From: Acinetobacter seifertii
Lineage (GTDB): Bacteria; Pseudomonadota; Gammaproteobacteria; Pseudomonadales; Moraxellaceae
Assembly (NCBI RefSeq): GCF_000368065.1
Contig: NZ_KB851200.1
Location: 635,827-699,826, forward strand
Length of the DNA stretch: 64,000 nt
Reading direction: 5' to 3'
Shown one piece after another: positions 43,583 through 53,240 of this stretch. The notes under the pieces were generated by a model. The model was not told the origin of the DNA. It ran no database searches and saw only the letters and a program-made list of their open reading frames with translations. Made by a program: the position numbers and the translations under genes. Within the stretch, counting starts at the first letter, position 1; the number at the start of each line of letters is the position of its first letter.

Positions 43583-44869
43583 TTATTCAGCTTTTTCACG
43601 AGCAATCGCGCGGTAACCGATGTCACTACGGTATTGCATACCTGTGAAAGTTACTTGGCCGCATACTTCTAAAGCATTAATTTGTGCTTCAAGAACGCTG
43701 TCACCTAAAGCAGTTACGCAAAGCACACGTCCACCAGAAGTCACAATGTGACCATCTTCACGAGTTGCAGTACCTGCGTGGAAGATTTTAGTATCTTCAG
43801 GTGATTGGCCGATACCAGAAATCACATCGCCTTTACGTACGCTATCTGGGTATCCTTCTGCTGCAAGTACAACACCGATTGACTTACGCTCATCCCACTC
43901 AGCTTCTTTTGGTAAATTACCTGCAATACCTGCTTCAACCAAATCAACAAGAGATGACTTTAAGCGCATCATGATTGGTTGAGTTTCAGGGTCACCAAAA
44001 CGGCAGTTAAATTCAATTACGCGTGGTTGACCTTGTTCATCAATCATTAAACCCGCATATAAGAATCCAGTGTAAACATGTCCATCAGCAGCCATACCAT
44101 CAACAGTTGGACGCATAATTTCAGTCATTACACGTTCAAAAACATCTGGAGTTACAACTGGAGCAGGAGAGTAAGCGCCCATACCACCAGTGTTTGGACC
44201 TTGATCACCTTCAAAAATACGTTTGTGATCTTGTGAAGTTGCCATTGGTAAAATATTTTTACCATCAATCATACAAATGAAAGAAGCTTCTTCACCAGCC
44301 AGGAACTGTTCAATTACAACGCGTGAACCAGCATCACCAAATTTGTTGCCTGCAAGCATGTCATCAATCGCTGCAAAAGCTTCTTCGTTGGTCATTGCAA
44401 CGATTACACCTTTACCAGCAGCAAGGCCGTCAGCTTTAATAACGATTGGTGCACCATTTTTTTCAACGTAAGCTTTCGCTGCATCAACTTCAGTAAATAC
44501 ATCGTAAAAAGCAGTTGGAATGTTATGGCGTTTTAAAAAGTGCTTAGCAAATGCTTTTGAGCCTTCAAGTTGTGCTGCATATTGAGTCGGACCCCAAATT
44601 TTTACACCAGCTTCACGTGCAGCATCTACTACACCATTTACTAATGGTGCTTCTGGACCAACAACAACGAGTTCAACATTATTTTCTTTAGCAAAAGCAA
44701 TAATTGCTGGGTTGTCTAAAATATCAAGTTGAACATTAACGCATTTTTCTTCTGTTGCAGTACCAGCATTACCAGGTGCAACAAAAACTTGAGTAACTTT
44801 GGTATCTTGTGCGATTTTCCATGCTAAAGCATGTTCACGGCCACCACTACCTAAAACTAAAATATTCAT
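43583..44869 (-). CDS. purD: Phosphoribosylamine-glycine ligase
   Basis: This 428-residue ATP-grasp enzyme makes glycinamide ribonucleotide in purine synthesis. The N-terminal dinucleotide-like motif MNILVLGSGGREHALAWKI and GPEAPLVNGVVDAARE, then PIVIKADGLAAGKGVIVA and VIEFNCRFGDPETQ, are PurD hallmarks. Length equals the family norm. The ATG is the one before NILVLG. It is second in an operon after purH (125 bp gap with a hairpin). Confidence 0.96.
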   Translation of the reverse strand: MNILVLGSGGREHALAWKIAQDTKVTQVFVAPGNAGTATEEKCVNVQLDILDNPAIIAFAKENNVELVVVGPEAPLVNGVVDAAREAGVKIWGPTQYAAQLEGSKAFAKHFLKRHNIPTAFYDVFTEVDAAKAYVEKNGAPIVIKADGLAAGKGVIVAMTNEEAFAAIDDMLAGNKFGDAGSRVVIEQFLAGEEASFICMIDGKNILPMATSQDHKRIFEGDQGPNTGGMGAYSPAPVVTPDVFERVMTEIMRPTVDGMAADGHVYTGFLYAGLMIDEQGQPRVIEFNCRFGDPETQPIMMRLKSSLVDLVEAGIAGNLPKEAEWDERKSIGVVLAAEGYPDSVRKGDVISGIGQSPEDTKIFHAGTATREDGHIVTSGGRVLCVTALGDSVLEAQINALEVCGQVTFTGMQYRSDIGYRAIAREKAE

Positions 44870-44950
44870 TTTTAATTTGTTCCTTAACTTTAATCCTTTT
44901 TCATCCCCCTCTATTTCTCAAAGTGGAGAGATAGTTCCATTATTGTGGAA

Positions 44951-44975
44951 AACCCTCCTGAATAAAAGGAGGGTT
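44951..44975 (-). terminator. Hairpin in the purH-purD gap
   Basis: AACCCTCCT / AGGAGGGTT forms a 9-bp stem with a 7-nt loop, about 20 bp after the purH stop. On the minus strand TTTTCC follows, so termination would be partial. Confidence 0.55.
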
Positions 44976-44994
44976 AGGGAGGACTAAATTTAAA

Positions 44995-46569
44995 TTAGTG
45001 GCGGAAATGGCGCATACCAGTGAAGACCATTGCAATTCCAGCTTCATCAGCTGCTGCAATAACTTCTTCATCACGCATAGAACCACCTGGCTGAATAATG
45101 CACTTGATGCCAGCTTTAGCTGCATTATCGATACCGTCACGGAACGGGAAGAATGCATCAGAAGCCATAACAGCACCTTCAACAACCAAACCAGCATGTT
45201 CTGCTTTAATTGCAGCAATACGCGCTGAGTTAACACGGCTCATTTGACCCGCGCCTACACCAATAGTTTGACGGTTTTTTGCATAAACAATAGCGTTTGA
45301 TTTTACATATTTCGCAACTTTCCATGCAAAAATAAGGTCATCAATTTCTTGTTCAGTTGGAGCGATTTTAGTAACAACTTTAAGATCATCTTTAGTGATC
45401 ATGCCCAAGTCTTGGTCTTGAACAAGTAAGCCGCCGTTAACGCGTTTATAGTCAAGTTGTGGAGCACGTGCATCAATTGCAGGTAATTCACCACATACTA
45501 AAACACGAACATTTTTCTTCGCACCAGTCACTTCAAGTACGCCATCAGCAATACTTGGAGCAATAATAACTTCAACGAATTGACGGTCAACAATTGCTTG
45601 AGCAGTTGCAACATCTAACTCGCGGTTAAATGCAATAATGCCACCAAAAGCAGATTCTGGATCTGTTGCATAAGCTAAATCATAAGCAGCTTTAATGCCG
45701 TCTAAAGAAACCGCAACACCACAAGGGTTAGCATGTTTTACAATTACACAAGCTGGTTTAGCAAATGATTTAACACATTCAAGTGCAGCATCTGTGTCAG
45801 CAATGTTGTTATAAGACAATTCTTTGCCTTGTAATTGTTTTGCTGTAGAAACAGATGCTTCTTTTGCGGTTGCTTCAACATAGAAAGCAGCAGATTGGTG
45901 TGGGTTTTCACCGTAACGTAAGTCTTGTGCTTTGTTTAATTGAGTGTTGAACGTACGAGGGAATAAATCAGCTTCACCTTCGGTCTTACCAACGCGAGCG
46001 CCTAAGTAAGAAGCGATCATGCCGTCATATTGAGCAGTATGTTCAAATGCTTTAACAGCTAAATCGAAGCGTGTTTCATAAGAAAGTGAACCAGCAGCTT
46101 TTAATTCGTTAATCACTGTATCGTAATCTGAAGCATTTACAACAATACCCACAGAAGCGTGGTTTTTAGCAGCAGCACGAACCATTGTTGGACCGCCGAT
46201 GTCGATATTTTCGATAGCGTCAGCAAGTGAGCAGTTAGGTTTAGCCACTGTAGCTGCAAATGGATAAAGGTTGACTACAACTAGATCGATTGGATCAATG
46301 TTGTGTTCTTGCATAACTGCTTCGTCTAGACCACGACGAGCTAAAATGCCGCCATGAATTTTTGGATGTAGTGTTTTTACACGGCCATCCATCATTTCTG
46401 GGAAACCAGTATGTTCAGATACTTCAACAACAGCAATGTTATTATCTTTAAGCAACTTATATGTGCCGCCTGTAGATAATAATTCTACCCCTAAAGCTGC
46501 AAGGTTTTGAGCAAATTCGACAATTCCTGTTTTGTCTGATACAGAAATCAAAGCACGTTTAATAGTCAT
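44995..46569 (-). CDS. purH: Bifunctional AICAR transformylase/IMP cyclohydrolase
   Basis: This 524-residue enzyme catalyses the last two steps of IMP synthesis. The N-terminal MGS-like cyclohydrolase domain ([34 protein letters not shown]) spans about 1-195. The AICARFT domain follows with [39 protein letters not shown] and [11 protein letters not shown]. The frame extends upstream to 46611, but the ATG at 46569 ([11 protein letters not shown]) matches the family start. It lies between the fis terminator and purD. Confidence 0.95.
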   Translation of the reverse strand: MTIKRALISVSDKTGIVEFAQNLAALGVELLSTGGTYKLLKDNNIAVVEVSEHTGFPEMMDGRVKTLHPKIHGGILARRGLDEAVMQEHNIDPIDLVVVNLYPFAATVAKPNCSLADAIENIDIGGPTMVRAAAKNHASVGIVVNASDYDTVINELKAAGSLSYETRFDLAVKAFEHTAQYDGMIASYLGARVGKTEGEADLFPRTFNTQLNKAQDLRYGENPHQSAAFYVEATAKEASVSTAKQLQGKELSYNNIADTDAALECVKSFAKPACVIVKHANPCGVAVSLDGIKAAYDLAYATDPESAFGGIIAFNRELDVATAQAIVDRQFVEVIIAPSIADGVLEVTGAKKNVRVLVCGELPAIDARAPQLDYKRVNGGLLVQDQDLGMITKDDLKVVTKIAPTEQEIDDLIFAWKVAKYVKSNAIVYAKNRQTIGVGAGQMSRVNSARIAAIKAEHAGLVVEGAVMASDAFFPFRDGIDNAAKAGIKCIIQPGGSMRDEEVIAAADEAGIAMVFTGMRHFRH

Positions 46570-46622
46570 GATGTTCAAGTCAACAATTTCAAGTCTACGG
46601 ATTAAAACCAATTAGAAGCATA

Positions 46623-46651
46623 AAAAAATGCCCACGACGTCGTGAGCATTT
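46623..46651 (-). terminator. Terminator of fis
   Basis: A near-perfect palindrome (CACGACGTCGTG core, flanked by ATGC/GCAT and A/T tracts) lies 7 bp past the fis stop. T7 follows on the minus strand. Confidence 0.88.
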
Positions 46652-46657
46652 TATCAT

Positions 46658-46927
46658 TTATTCACTCATTAAACCGTGAGCTTTTAACTTTTTGCGTAAA
46701 GTGCCGCGGTTTAGTCCAAGAATTTCTGCGGCACGTGTTTGATTGCCACGAGTATATTCAAGAACTACAGATAAAAGAGGTTTCTCCATTTCTGCTAGCA
46801 CCATGTCATATACCTGAGATGGTTGCTCACCTTGCAATTGTGCAAAATAATGACGAACTGCGCGATCCACGTGGATGCGAAGAGCAACATCAGATTGTGC
46901 AGTAAAAATAGGAGATTTGCTATTCAT
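46658..46927 (-). CDS. fis: Fis-family nucleoid-associated DNA-binding protein
   Basis: This is an 89-residue Fis homologue. The C-terminal helix-turn-helix is clear ([32 protein letters not shown], about 57-88). The N-terminal beta-hairpin/dimer part matches Fis. It binds and bends DNA, controlling growth-phase genes. The ATG at 46927 (MNSKSPIF) is preferred; an earlier frame start at 46948 exists. In Pseudomonas dusB stands just before fis; here it is absent and a 374-bp gap lies upstream. Confidence 0.93.
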   Translation of the reverse strand: MNSKSPIFTAQSDVALRIHVDRAVRHYFAQLQGEQPSQVYDMVLAEMEKPLLSVVLEYTRGNQTRAAEILGLNRGTLRKKLKAHGLMSE

Positions 46928-46993
46928 GCGAGTTAATCCGAAAATCAAATACTAGCTTGGGTAAAGTAGTATATAAATGTGGTCTAAAATACG

Positions 46994-47025
46994 GAGTCCT
47001 GTTTTAGATCCTAAAACAGTGACTC
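46994..47025. repeat. Strong hairpin in the fis leader
   Basis: GAGTCCTGTTTTAG pairs with CTAAAACAGTGACTC (14 pairs, one bulged T, 3-nt loop). It lies 67 bp before the fis ATG. There is no U-run on either strand, so a regulatory or stabilising role is more likely than termination. Confidence 0.6.
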
Positions 47026-47202
47026 TAAAACATAAGAACAATTAGCTTGCCATAAATCTTCGTATTGAGTAAAAAATAAGCGTAACAATAGTTAAATATT
47101 TGTTACAGCCCCCTCAAAAACAAAAAAAGTTAGGCTATGCGCTTAATTTAGAAAAGCACACATGCTTAACAGTATATTTTTTGAATTGAGAGCGAGGAGT
47201 AT

Positions 47203-47244
47203 ATGAGTCAAAGCTTTCGTGGCGCGTATCATACCATTGTCTAG
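47203..47244 (+). CDS. Possible 13-residue mini-ORF
   Basis: ATG at 47203 follows GAGGAG at 6-nt distance and encodes MSQSFRGAYHTIV before TAG. There is no downstream gene on this strand for 2.5 kb, so it is not a classical leader. A following AAAAAGTGA / TCACTTTTT pair could end a small transcript. This could be a small protein, part of an sRNA, or chance. Confidence 0.25.
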   Translation: MSQSFRGAYHTIV

Positions 47245-47301
47245 GAAAAAGTGAGCAAATTAACTGCATTTTTTTTATTTTTTTTTCACTTTTTTTACAA
47301 T

Positions 47302-48144
47302 TTAGGGGTGGACAATTTCTAATCGATAATTTAGTAAGCTCTTTTTGCTTTTATTTAAGACAAATTGGAATCTAAAAGGTGTATTGGTTGGAATACGTTG
47401 AATTCCACGTAAATTTTCTACCAAGTACTGATTAGGTGTAAAAATGATTTGTTCTTGATCAGTTTGTGAACCAAAACTGAGTTTTAGGCTTGGTAGTTCA
47501 ATACTTTTATTATTTTGATTGACCAAAACACCTGAAACTTGTGTATGTTCTGAATCAATTCTACGTAGTTTCACTTTCTCTATATTAAGAAGTTCGTATT
47601 GTTCAGCTGACTTACTGCAATGCAAAATTTCGCATACATAATTAAATGCATGACTAATAGCAGGACTCTGTTGCATGAGTTTTGGGTTAAACCAGAGAAT
47701 CTGAAAAGTGAAAACCAAAAGCAGAATCAGATTTGCCGAACTCCAAAGCGTATAATATAACCAACTATGTTTTTTACCATGATCTTGTTCGGGGGAGGTT
47801 GCTTGCTCTGCTAAGTTGAGATTCGGTAGTGCATTGATTGGTTCATTATGAAAATAATTTAAATTATTTAAATATGTCAGAAGATCAATATTAGAGTTTT
47901 CAACTTTTTGATCAAAGATATCTAACACATGAGAGTGAGTCATATATCGTGTTTGAATAGAACCATTGGCTAAAACAGATGAGTTTGTTGGTTCTGGCAG
48001 TTCAATACTAACCAAGTTGGTAAGAGCATTAAAATTTAAATTACATTTAGGGCAACAAACCATACCCTGAGCGACAGTTAACTGGGTAAGAGAAACTTTA
48101 TAAACTGTTAAACACTTAGGGCAGCGGGTTTGTTTTTCATTCAT
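47302..48144 (-). CDS. MJ0042 zinc-ribbon / DUF3426 membrane protein
   Basis: This 280-residue protein starts with an MJ0042-type zinc ribbon (RCPKCLTVYKVSLTQL, then VCCPKCNLNFNAL, cysteines at about 8, 11, 31, 34). A TM helix follows near 135-155 (SSANLILLLVFTFQILWF). The DUF3426 C-terminal domain ends the protein (LINIEKVKLRRIDSEHTQ-like, then LPSLKLSFGSQTDQE). Function is unknown, but the gene follows prmA throughout Pseudomonadales. The start lies 13 bp after prmA, so they are one operon. Confidence 0.85.
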   Translation of the reverse strand: MNEKQTRCPKCLTVYKVSLTQLTVAQGMVCCPKCNLNFNALTNLVSIELPEPTNSSVLANGSIQTRYMTHSHVLDIFDQKVENSNIDLLTYLNNLNYFHNEPINALPNLNLAEQATSPEQDHGKKHSWLYYTLWSSANLILLLVFTFQILWFNPKLMQQSPAISHAFNYVCEILHCSKSAEQYELLNIEKVKLRRIDSEHTQVSGVLVNQNNKSIELPSLKLSFGSQTDQEQIIFTPNQYLVENLRGIQRIPTNTPFRFQFVLNKSKKSLLNYRLEIVHP

Positions 48145-48157
48145 GAGTTAAATAGTC

Positions 48158-49063
48158 TCAGTTTATTGTTTTGCGTTTTCCTGAAATGCGACACCAATTT
48201 TCTTCGCGCTTTTCGATATCTAATATATCAAAAAATTCAGAATAAACACCTGAAACATCAGCAACTTGCTCTTCAATTACACCAGCAAGTGCGAACTCAC
48301 CATCAGATTTAACTAATTTTGCAAACTCTGGCGCAAGTGCCATTAATGGTCCCGCTAAAATATTTGCAACTAAAACATCTGCTTGTTGAGGTTTGAATTC
48401 TTGATCAAACTCTTCAGGGAGGCCAATATATAAACCATCTAGAACGCCATTGAGCTCAGCATTTTGTTTTGTTGCTAAAACAGCTTGCGGATCAATATCT
48501 GTCGCATAGACTTTTTTAGCACCTAATAATAAAGCTGCAACACCTAAAATACCTGAACCACAACCATAATCAATTACGATTTTATCTTTAACATCAGTTT
48601 TGCCTAACCATTGTAAGCATAAGAATGTACTTGCATGGTTACCTGTGCCGAAAGCTAGACCTGGATCAAGTTTAATATTGGTCGCGTCTGCTTCTGGTGG
48701 CTCTAACCATTCAGGTACGATCCAGAATTTTTCCCCAATTTGAATAGGTTCATAATAATCCATCCATGCGCGTTCCCAAACTTGGTCTTCAAGTTCTTCA
48801 TGACGCATTGGCACATCTGGAAGTTGAGCTTTTAAGAAAGCTTCTAATGTATCGACATCGATTGGGTCTTGTTCGTCTTGTTGATAGATACCTGTAACAA
48901 TGACTTTATTCCATAAAGGTGTTTCACCTGGTAATGGTTCAAGTAGAGCCTGATCTTCGGCATCATCCAGAGTTACGCTTACCGCACCTAGAGACATTAA
49001 TAGTGTTTCTGTGAATTCAACTTGTTCTTGATCAACGGTAATGTGTATTTGTAACCACTTCAC
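48158..49063 (-). CDS. prmA: Ribosomal protein L11 methyltransferase
   Basis: This is a 301-residue SAM enzyme that trimethylates bL11. The N-terminal substrate-binding domain ([23 protein letters not shown]) is followed by a linker (about 60-90), then [39 protein letters not shown] sequence with the PrmA motif DPGLAFGTG. Motif I is [22 protein letters not shown] is the typical NPPY-equivalent. Length matches the family (293-300). It precedes the DUF3426 gene. Confidence 0.94.
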   Translation of the reverse strand: MKWLQIHITVDQEQVEFTETLLMSLGAVSVTLDDAEDQALLEPLPGETPLWNKVIVTGIYQQDEQDPIDVDTLEAFLKAQLPDVPMRHEELEDQVWERAWMDYYEPIQIGEKFWIVPEWLEPPEADATNIKLDPGLAFGTGNHASTFLCLQWLGKTDVKDKIVIDYGCGSGILGVAALLLGAKKVYATDIDPQAVLATKQNAELNGVLDGLYIGLPEEFDQEFKPQQADVLVANILAGPLMALAPEFAKLVKSDGEFALAGVIEEQVADVSGVYSEFFDILDIEKREENWCRISGKRKTIN

Positions 49064-49129
49064 GAAAAGGACCTAAAATTTTATTTAAAGGTCTATTGTA
49101 GCTGACTGGAGTATTTTAAAAAAGAAAAC

Positions 49130-49156
49130 GGCCCATCTTTAATGGACCGCTTTTGA
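49130..49156 (-). terminator. Terminator upstream of prmA
   Basis: Minus-strand hairpin from CGGTCCAT / ATGGGCCG (one mismatch, 5-nt loop) with TTTTC on its 3' side. It ends the small secreted-protein gene before the prmA promoter. Confidence 0.65.
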
Positions 49157-49216
49157 AAATCATACTGTGTTATAGAAAAACTAAAATGTTCTTCTACATA
49201 TTAAATTTAAATTACA

Positions 49217-49510
49217 TTAAGGAGCAGGGGCTTTAAACTGTAATTTGCCGTTTTCATTTGGTTGGCAAGTACCGTTAAAAGTTGCGCCATTATGGCTATA
49301 AGATACCCATTCACCCTGACGTTTTTTAGCACAAGCTCTTAGCTGTTTTTGCATCTCTGATTTGCTTGAATCGGCAGCATGATGAGTTGCTTTGCTGGAT
49401 TTAGCCGTATGAGTCGACTTTGCAGTATGATTGGTGGCAGCGTGGGTCAACGTTACTCCTGAAAAACAAAGGAGAGATGCAGTTAAGATTTTTAACATGG
49501 TACTTTTCAT
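49217..49510 (-). CDS. Small secreted hypothetical protein
   Basis: This 97-residue protein has a signal peptide (MKSTMLKILTASLLCFSGVTLTHA, cut after THA). A Thr/Ser/His/Lys-rich linker of about 25 residues follows (NHTAKSTHTAKSSKATHHAA), then a compact domain with two cysteines (RACAKKRQGEWVSYSHNGATF, NGTCQPNE). No catalytic motif is evident. Periplasmic location and one disulfide are inferred. It has its own terminator and stands alone before the divergent mnmG. Confidence 0.75.
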   Translation of the reverse strand: MKSTMLKILTASLLCFSGVTLTHAATNHTAKSTHTAKSSKATHHAADSSKSEMQKQLRACAKKRQGEWVSYSHNGATFNGTCQPNENGKLQFKAPAP

Positions 49511-49700
49511 TTTGTGTTCCTTCTAGTTACGTTAGTTTTAAAGTCATATAAGTGCTGTACAATTTTTATTCTAAAATGAAATATTTCAAAAAACATTCAC
49601 TTTGTATTGAATTCATGCAACAAAATGTCAAAACATGTGGTGTAGCGTAAATCATGTGATGACAATTTTGTAATTATGTACATCAATAACCAGATAATTT

Positions 49701-49709
49701 TGCTATAAT
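49701..49709 (+). promoter_or_regulatory. Extended -10 promoter of mnmG
   Basis: TGCTATAAT is an extended -10 element 33 bp before the mnmG start. No good -35 is found at the expected distance, which fits extended -10 promoters. Confidence 0.55.
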
Positions 49710-49742
49710 GTTCCGTCTTTTTTTTCTGGTGTTTTTGTACTC

Positions 49743-51623
49743 ATGCACTATCCTAAAGTTTATGATGTTATCGTTATCGGTGGCGGTCACGCAGGTACGG
49801 AAGCGGCACTTGCTGCGGCGCGTATGGGACGACAGACTTTGCTTTTGACCCATAACATTGAGACTTTGGGTCAGATGAGCTGTAACCCAGCAATTGGTGG
49901 TATTGGTAAATCACATTTAGTACGTGAAATTGATGCGCTTGGCGGTGCGATGGCTTTGGCTGCTGATAAAGGTGGTATTCAATTCCGTATTTTAAACTCA
50001 CGTAAAGGTGCGGCAGTACGTGCAACGCGTGCTCAGGCTGACCGTGTTCGCTATAAAGCTGCAATTCGTGAGACTTTAGAAAACCAAGCAAATCTTGATA
50101 TTTTCCAACAAGCGGCCGATGACCTGATTGTTGAAGGCGATACCGTTAAGGGTGTTGTTACCCAAATGGGTATTCGTTTTGACACAAAAACTGTTGTGTT
50201 AACTACAGGTACATTCTTGGGCGGTGTTATTCACGTTGGTTTAGAAAAATCAAGTGGTGGTCGTGCAGGAGATCCTCCTTCTATTGCACTTGCTCAGCGT
50301 CTTCGTGAATTAAAACTACCAGTAGGTCGTTTAAAAACTGGTACACCACCACGTATTGATGCGCGCTCAGTTGATTTCTCTGTTATGACACCACAACCGG
50401 GTGACTTTCCGTCTCCAGTGATGTCATTCATGGGTGATGCTTCGATGCATCCTGAACAAGTGAACTGCTATATTACGCATACGAACGAAAAAACGCATGA
50501 CATTATTCGTGGTGGTTTAGATCGTTCACCAATGTATACCGGTGTCATAGAAGGTGTAGGTCCACGTTACTGTCCTTCAATTGAAGACAAGATTCATCGT
50601 TTCTCTGATAAAGACTCACATCAGGTATTTTTAGAGCCAGAAGGTCTCGATACTCATGAGCTTTATCCAAATGGTATTTCGACTTCATTACCATTTGATG
50701 TTCAGTTTGAACTTGTTCGCTCAATTCGTGGTATGGAAAATGCCCATATTTTGCGTCCGGGTTATGCAATCGAATATGATTATTTCAATCCGCAAGCTTT
50801 GAAATTCACCCTTGAAACTAAAGCAATTAACGGCTTGTATTTTGCAGGGCAAATTAACGGTACTACCGGTTATGAAGAAGCGGGTGCCCAAGGTTTACTT
50901 GCTGGTTTAAATGCTGCACGCCGTGCTTGGGAACAAGAAGAGTGGACACCGAAACGTGACCAAGCTTATATGGGCGTATTGGTTGATGACTTGATTACTT
51001 TGGGTACAAAAGAACCATACCGTATGTTCACTTCACGTGCGGAATATCGTTTGATGTTACGTGAAGATAATGCCGATCAACGTTTAACAACAATTGGTCG
51101 TGAACTTGGTTTGGTTGATGATGTTCGTTGGGCTGCTTATTGTGAAAAAATGGAAGCAGTTGAGCGCGAAACATCGCGTCTACAACATTTGTGGGCGGCG
51201 CCTAACAATCCAATGGGTAAGAAATTTGTCGAAATGACTGGCGCTGACTTGAGTAAAGAATGTAGTGCGATTGATTTACTCAAACGTCCTAATATTAGTT
51301 TTGCTCAAATTGCAGAGCTTACAGGTTCGGAAGTTTCTGAACAAGTTGGTGATCAAATTGAAATTGCTGTTAAATACGTAGGTTATATTAACCGTCAGCA
51401 TGAAGATGTAGCTCAATTAAAGCGTCTTGAAGAAACCAAAATTCCAGCCGATTTCGATTATGATGTTGTTTCTGGTCTATCGCGTGAAATTACTCAGAAA
51501 TTGAAAACTGTTCTTCCAGAAACGTTAGCTCAAGCGAGTCGTATTCCTGGTGTTACCCCAGCTGCTGTTCAGCTTGTAATGATCACGATTCGTAAAAATA
51601 ACATGATGAGAAAAACAGCTTAA
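49743..51623 (+). CDS. mnmG: tRNA uridine-34 modification enzyme MnmG (GidA)
   Basis: This 626-residue FAD enzyme, with MnmE, forms cmnm5U34 in tRNAs. The FAD-binding motif [21 protein letters not shown] begins at residue 8. The MnmG signatures [61 protein letters not shown] and [25 protein letters not shown] follow. Length matches E. coli (629). The ribosome-binding site is weak. A strong terminator follows it. Confidence 0.97.
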   Translation: MHYPKVYDVIVIGGGHAGTEAALAAARMGRQTLLLTHNIETLGQMSCNPAIGGIGKSHLVREIDALGGAMALAADKGGIQFRILNSRKGAAVRATRAQADRVRYKAAIRETLENQANLDIFQQAADDLIVEGDTVKGVVTQMGIRFDTKTVVLTTGTFLGGVIHVGLEKSSGGRAGDPPSIALAQRLRELKLPVGRLKTGTPPRIDARSVDFSVMTPQPGDFPSPVMSFMGDASMHPEQVNCYITHTNEKTHDIIRGGLDRSPMYTGVIEGVGPRYCPSIEDKIHRFSDKDSHQVFLEPEGLDTHELYPNGISTSLPFDVQFELVRSIRGMENAHILRPGYAIEYDYFNPQALKFTLETKAINGLYFAGQINGTTGYEEAGAQGLLAGLNAARRAWEQEEWTPKRDQAYMGVLVDDLITLGTKEPYRMFTSRAEYRLMLREDNADQRLTTIGRELGLVDDVRWAAYCEKMEAVERETSRLQHLWAAPNNPMGKKFVEMTGADLSKECSAIDLLKRPNISFAQIAELTGSEVSEQVGDQIEIAVKYVGYINRQHEDVAQLKRLEETKIPADFDYDVVSGLSREITQKLKTVLPETLAQASRIPGVTPAAVQLVMITIRKNNMMRKTA

Positions 51624-51637
51624 TTATTTTAGTATGT

Positions 51638-51668
51638 AAAAAAGCTCAGTTTATACTGGGCTTTTTTA
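51638..51668 (+). terminator. Terminator of mnmG
   Basis: AAAAAAGCTCAGT / ACTGGGCTTTTTT (one mismatch, 4-nt loop), 15 bp after the mnmG stop. Confidence 0.85.
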
Positions 51669-51797
51669 TTTTCTGATCAAAAAATATATGGAAATTTCCT
51701 AAGGAAGAAAATAGATTTCACTTCCTTTTTTTCTTATTTCACAGGTTTCAAAACGAAGGTTATATTAAATTCACGTTCAAACAAGAGGGCTTTAAAT

Positions 51798-51963
51798 ATG
51801 ACAATGAAATCGATTCGTTACAATAGAGATGAAATGGCATGCCAATGCTCATTTTCAAAATAGCGCAAAACAAGACAAGAGGCAGATCAGTTTTGGCGGG
51901 GGAGAACATATTGATCTGAACATAACTAAAAATATAAATGCCAATATAAAATTAAGAAAATGA
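51798..51963 (+). pseudogene. Small gene, apparently frameshifted
   Basis: The ATG at 51798 sits 8 nt after AAGAGGG and begins MTMKSIRYNRDE. In that frame a stop comes after 21 codons. Skipping one base near 51834 continues as WHANAHFQNSAKQDKRQ, then a glycine-rich stretch and NINANIKLRK, stopping at 51961-51963. A terminator hairpin with a plus-strand T-run follows at once. So a coherent small gene of about 54 codons is suggested, but with one extra base. Either a recent frameshift or a short 21-residue product is possible. Family unknown. Confidence 0.4.
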
Positions 51964-51977
51964 TAATTCAAAATCTA

Positions 51978-52002
51978 AAGAGAACCTTATGGTTCTCTTT
52001 TT
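51978..52002 (+). terminator. Hairpin terminator
   Basis: AAAGAGAACC / GGTTCTCTTT with a 4-nt loop is followed by TTTTTT on the plus strand. It serves the small broken gene, and possibly the convergent WYL gene weakly. Confidence 0.75.
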
Positions 52003-52007
52003 TATAT

Positions 52008-53015
52008 CTATTTATTCTCAGAATCAATTTCTCGTACAGCATTGTTTACTTGAATAGGTTCTATACGTAGTAGTTTTTTCCCAAAACTTCGTAGCCACCA
52101 CACCAGTTGAGATGTAAATGGAACAGTCGCAGTAACTTCGACAATGTTTTCTTCAATTGGAGTAATTGTTTGATCTTTACTTAACTGGCTTTCATAAAAA
52201 GTTTTAGCGGTTTGCTCAGTCATTGTTAATGTGAGTTGAATAGACTCTGTAGGTTGGTTGTAATCTACTCTAAAACCTAAAGCACCTGAGTCAATATAGT
52301 GATCAATATCAAAGTTGACAGGGTGAAGCGCACGACTTTCTAAAACTTTTGCTGATCTGAAACGGTGCAAAGCAAATGTTTGTACTTCAGTTTTGTCATG
52401 TCGGGTGCAAATTAAATAAATGACAGCACCTTTTTGGACCAAAGCAAGTGGATTTAAAATATAAGTTTTGTCTTCACCTTGGTTTACACGAGCTTGATAT
52501 ACACATTCAATTTGTTTGTCTTGTAGCAAGCCTTCGTATATAGCTTGTTGAGCAGCACGATCGACCACAGGTGGAATAAGCGGCTGACTTGCTGGCACAA
52601 TGCGTACACGATTAATCCATTGCCTTACATTATTCTGTGTAGATAGACTCCGTTTTGCCAAGTCAAACCAGGGTCCCATTTCATCTAGTAGGCTAGGTGG
52701 AAGCAAATGTTTGAGATGTTCTTCAACCATCATAAAGGTCACCGCTTGAGAGCTTGTCATATGCGGTAAGCTTTGAATTGGAGCATCTGATTGCCAACGC
52801 CAGCCTTGAGGTACGGCTTTATTGCTTTCAATTGGAAAGCGCTGAGCAATTTGATTTAAATCACGCTGAATTGTCCTTAAACTGATTTCAATACCTTCAC
52901 GCTCAAGCATTTCTTGTAATTCTCGAGTTCCGATCCATTTACCGGTAGGGAGGCGAGATAAAATCTGCCATTGGCGATATAAACTATTTGAAGTTTCTTT
53001 TTCTATTACAGACAT
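52008..53015 (-). CDS. WYL-domain transcriptional regulator of the Anbu operon
   Basis: This is a 335-residue regulator. An N-terminal DeoR-type winged helix (RQWQILSRLPTGKWIGTREL, then EISLRTIQRDLNQIAQRF, about 14-60) is followed by a WYL domain. Visible there is YILNPLALVQKGAVIYLICTR (about 190-210), which carries the ligand-binding core. A WCX C-terminal extension follows. It is divergent from the ATP-grasp gene by 225 bp and is probably its regulator. WYL domains bind nucleic acid or nucleotides; the signal is unknown here. Confidence 0.88.
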   Translation of the reverse strand: MSVIEKETSNSLYRQWQILSRLPTGKWIGTRELQEMLEREGIEISLRTIQRDLNQIAQRFPIESNKAVPQGWRWQSDAPIQSLPHMTSSQAVTFMMVEEHLKHLLPPSLLDEMGPWFDLAKRSLSTQNNVRQWINRVRIVPASQPLIPPVVDRAAQQAIYEGLLQDKQIECVYQARVNQGEDKTYILNPLALVQKGAVIYLICTRHDKTEVQTFALHRFRSAKVLESRALHPVNFDIDHYIDSGALGFRVDYNQPTESIQLTLTMTEQTAKTFYESQLSKDQTITPIEENIVEVTATVPFTSQLVWWLRSFGKKLLRIEPIQVNNAVREIDSENK

Positions 53016-53240
53016 AAGCGTAATAAATCTATATCCAATTGCTTTGGTGTCACCACAATAAAAAAACTTTACACATTTAGCAAGTTTGTCGGATTCAGTT
53101 TGTGGCTATCGTTACAATCAATGCTAAAATTTAGAAGGAAGTTATAACAATGAAAGCCAATAAGTATTATAGATATATAAGTGGCACTGAAATTGCTTAT
53201 TTAAAAATGAAATATATATAAATGATAAGACGAGGTTGCT

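Larger units (their letters stand above)
46928..47301. other. fis upstream region (dusB position)
   Basis: This 374-bp stretch contains the hairpin at 46994-47025, the plus-strand mini-ORF at 47203-47244 and poly-T tracts at 47270-47297. The dusB gene usual at this place is missing. No larger frame was found. Confidence 0.6.

Noticed and set aside
49774..50091. Long antisense frames within mnmG and similar shadows in dctA, purD, dnaB and cyoB
   Set aside because: They mirror strong codon bias of the true gene and have no start signal or domain.
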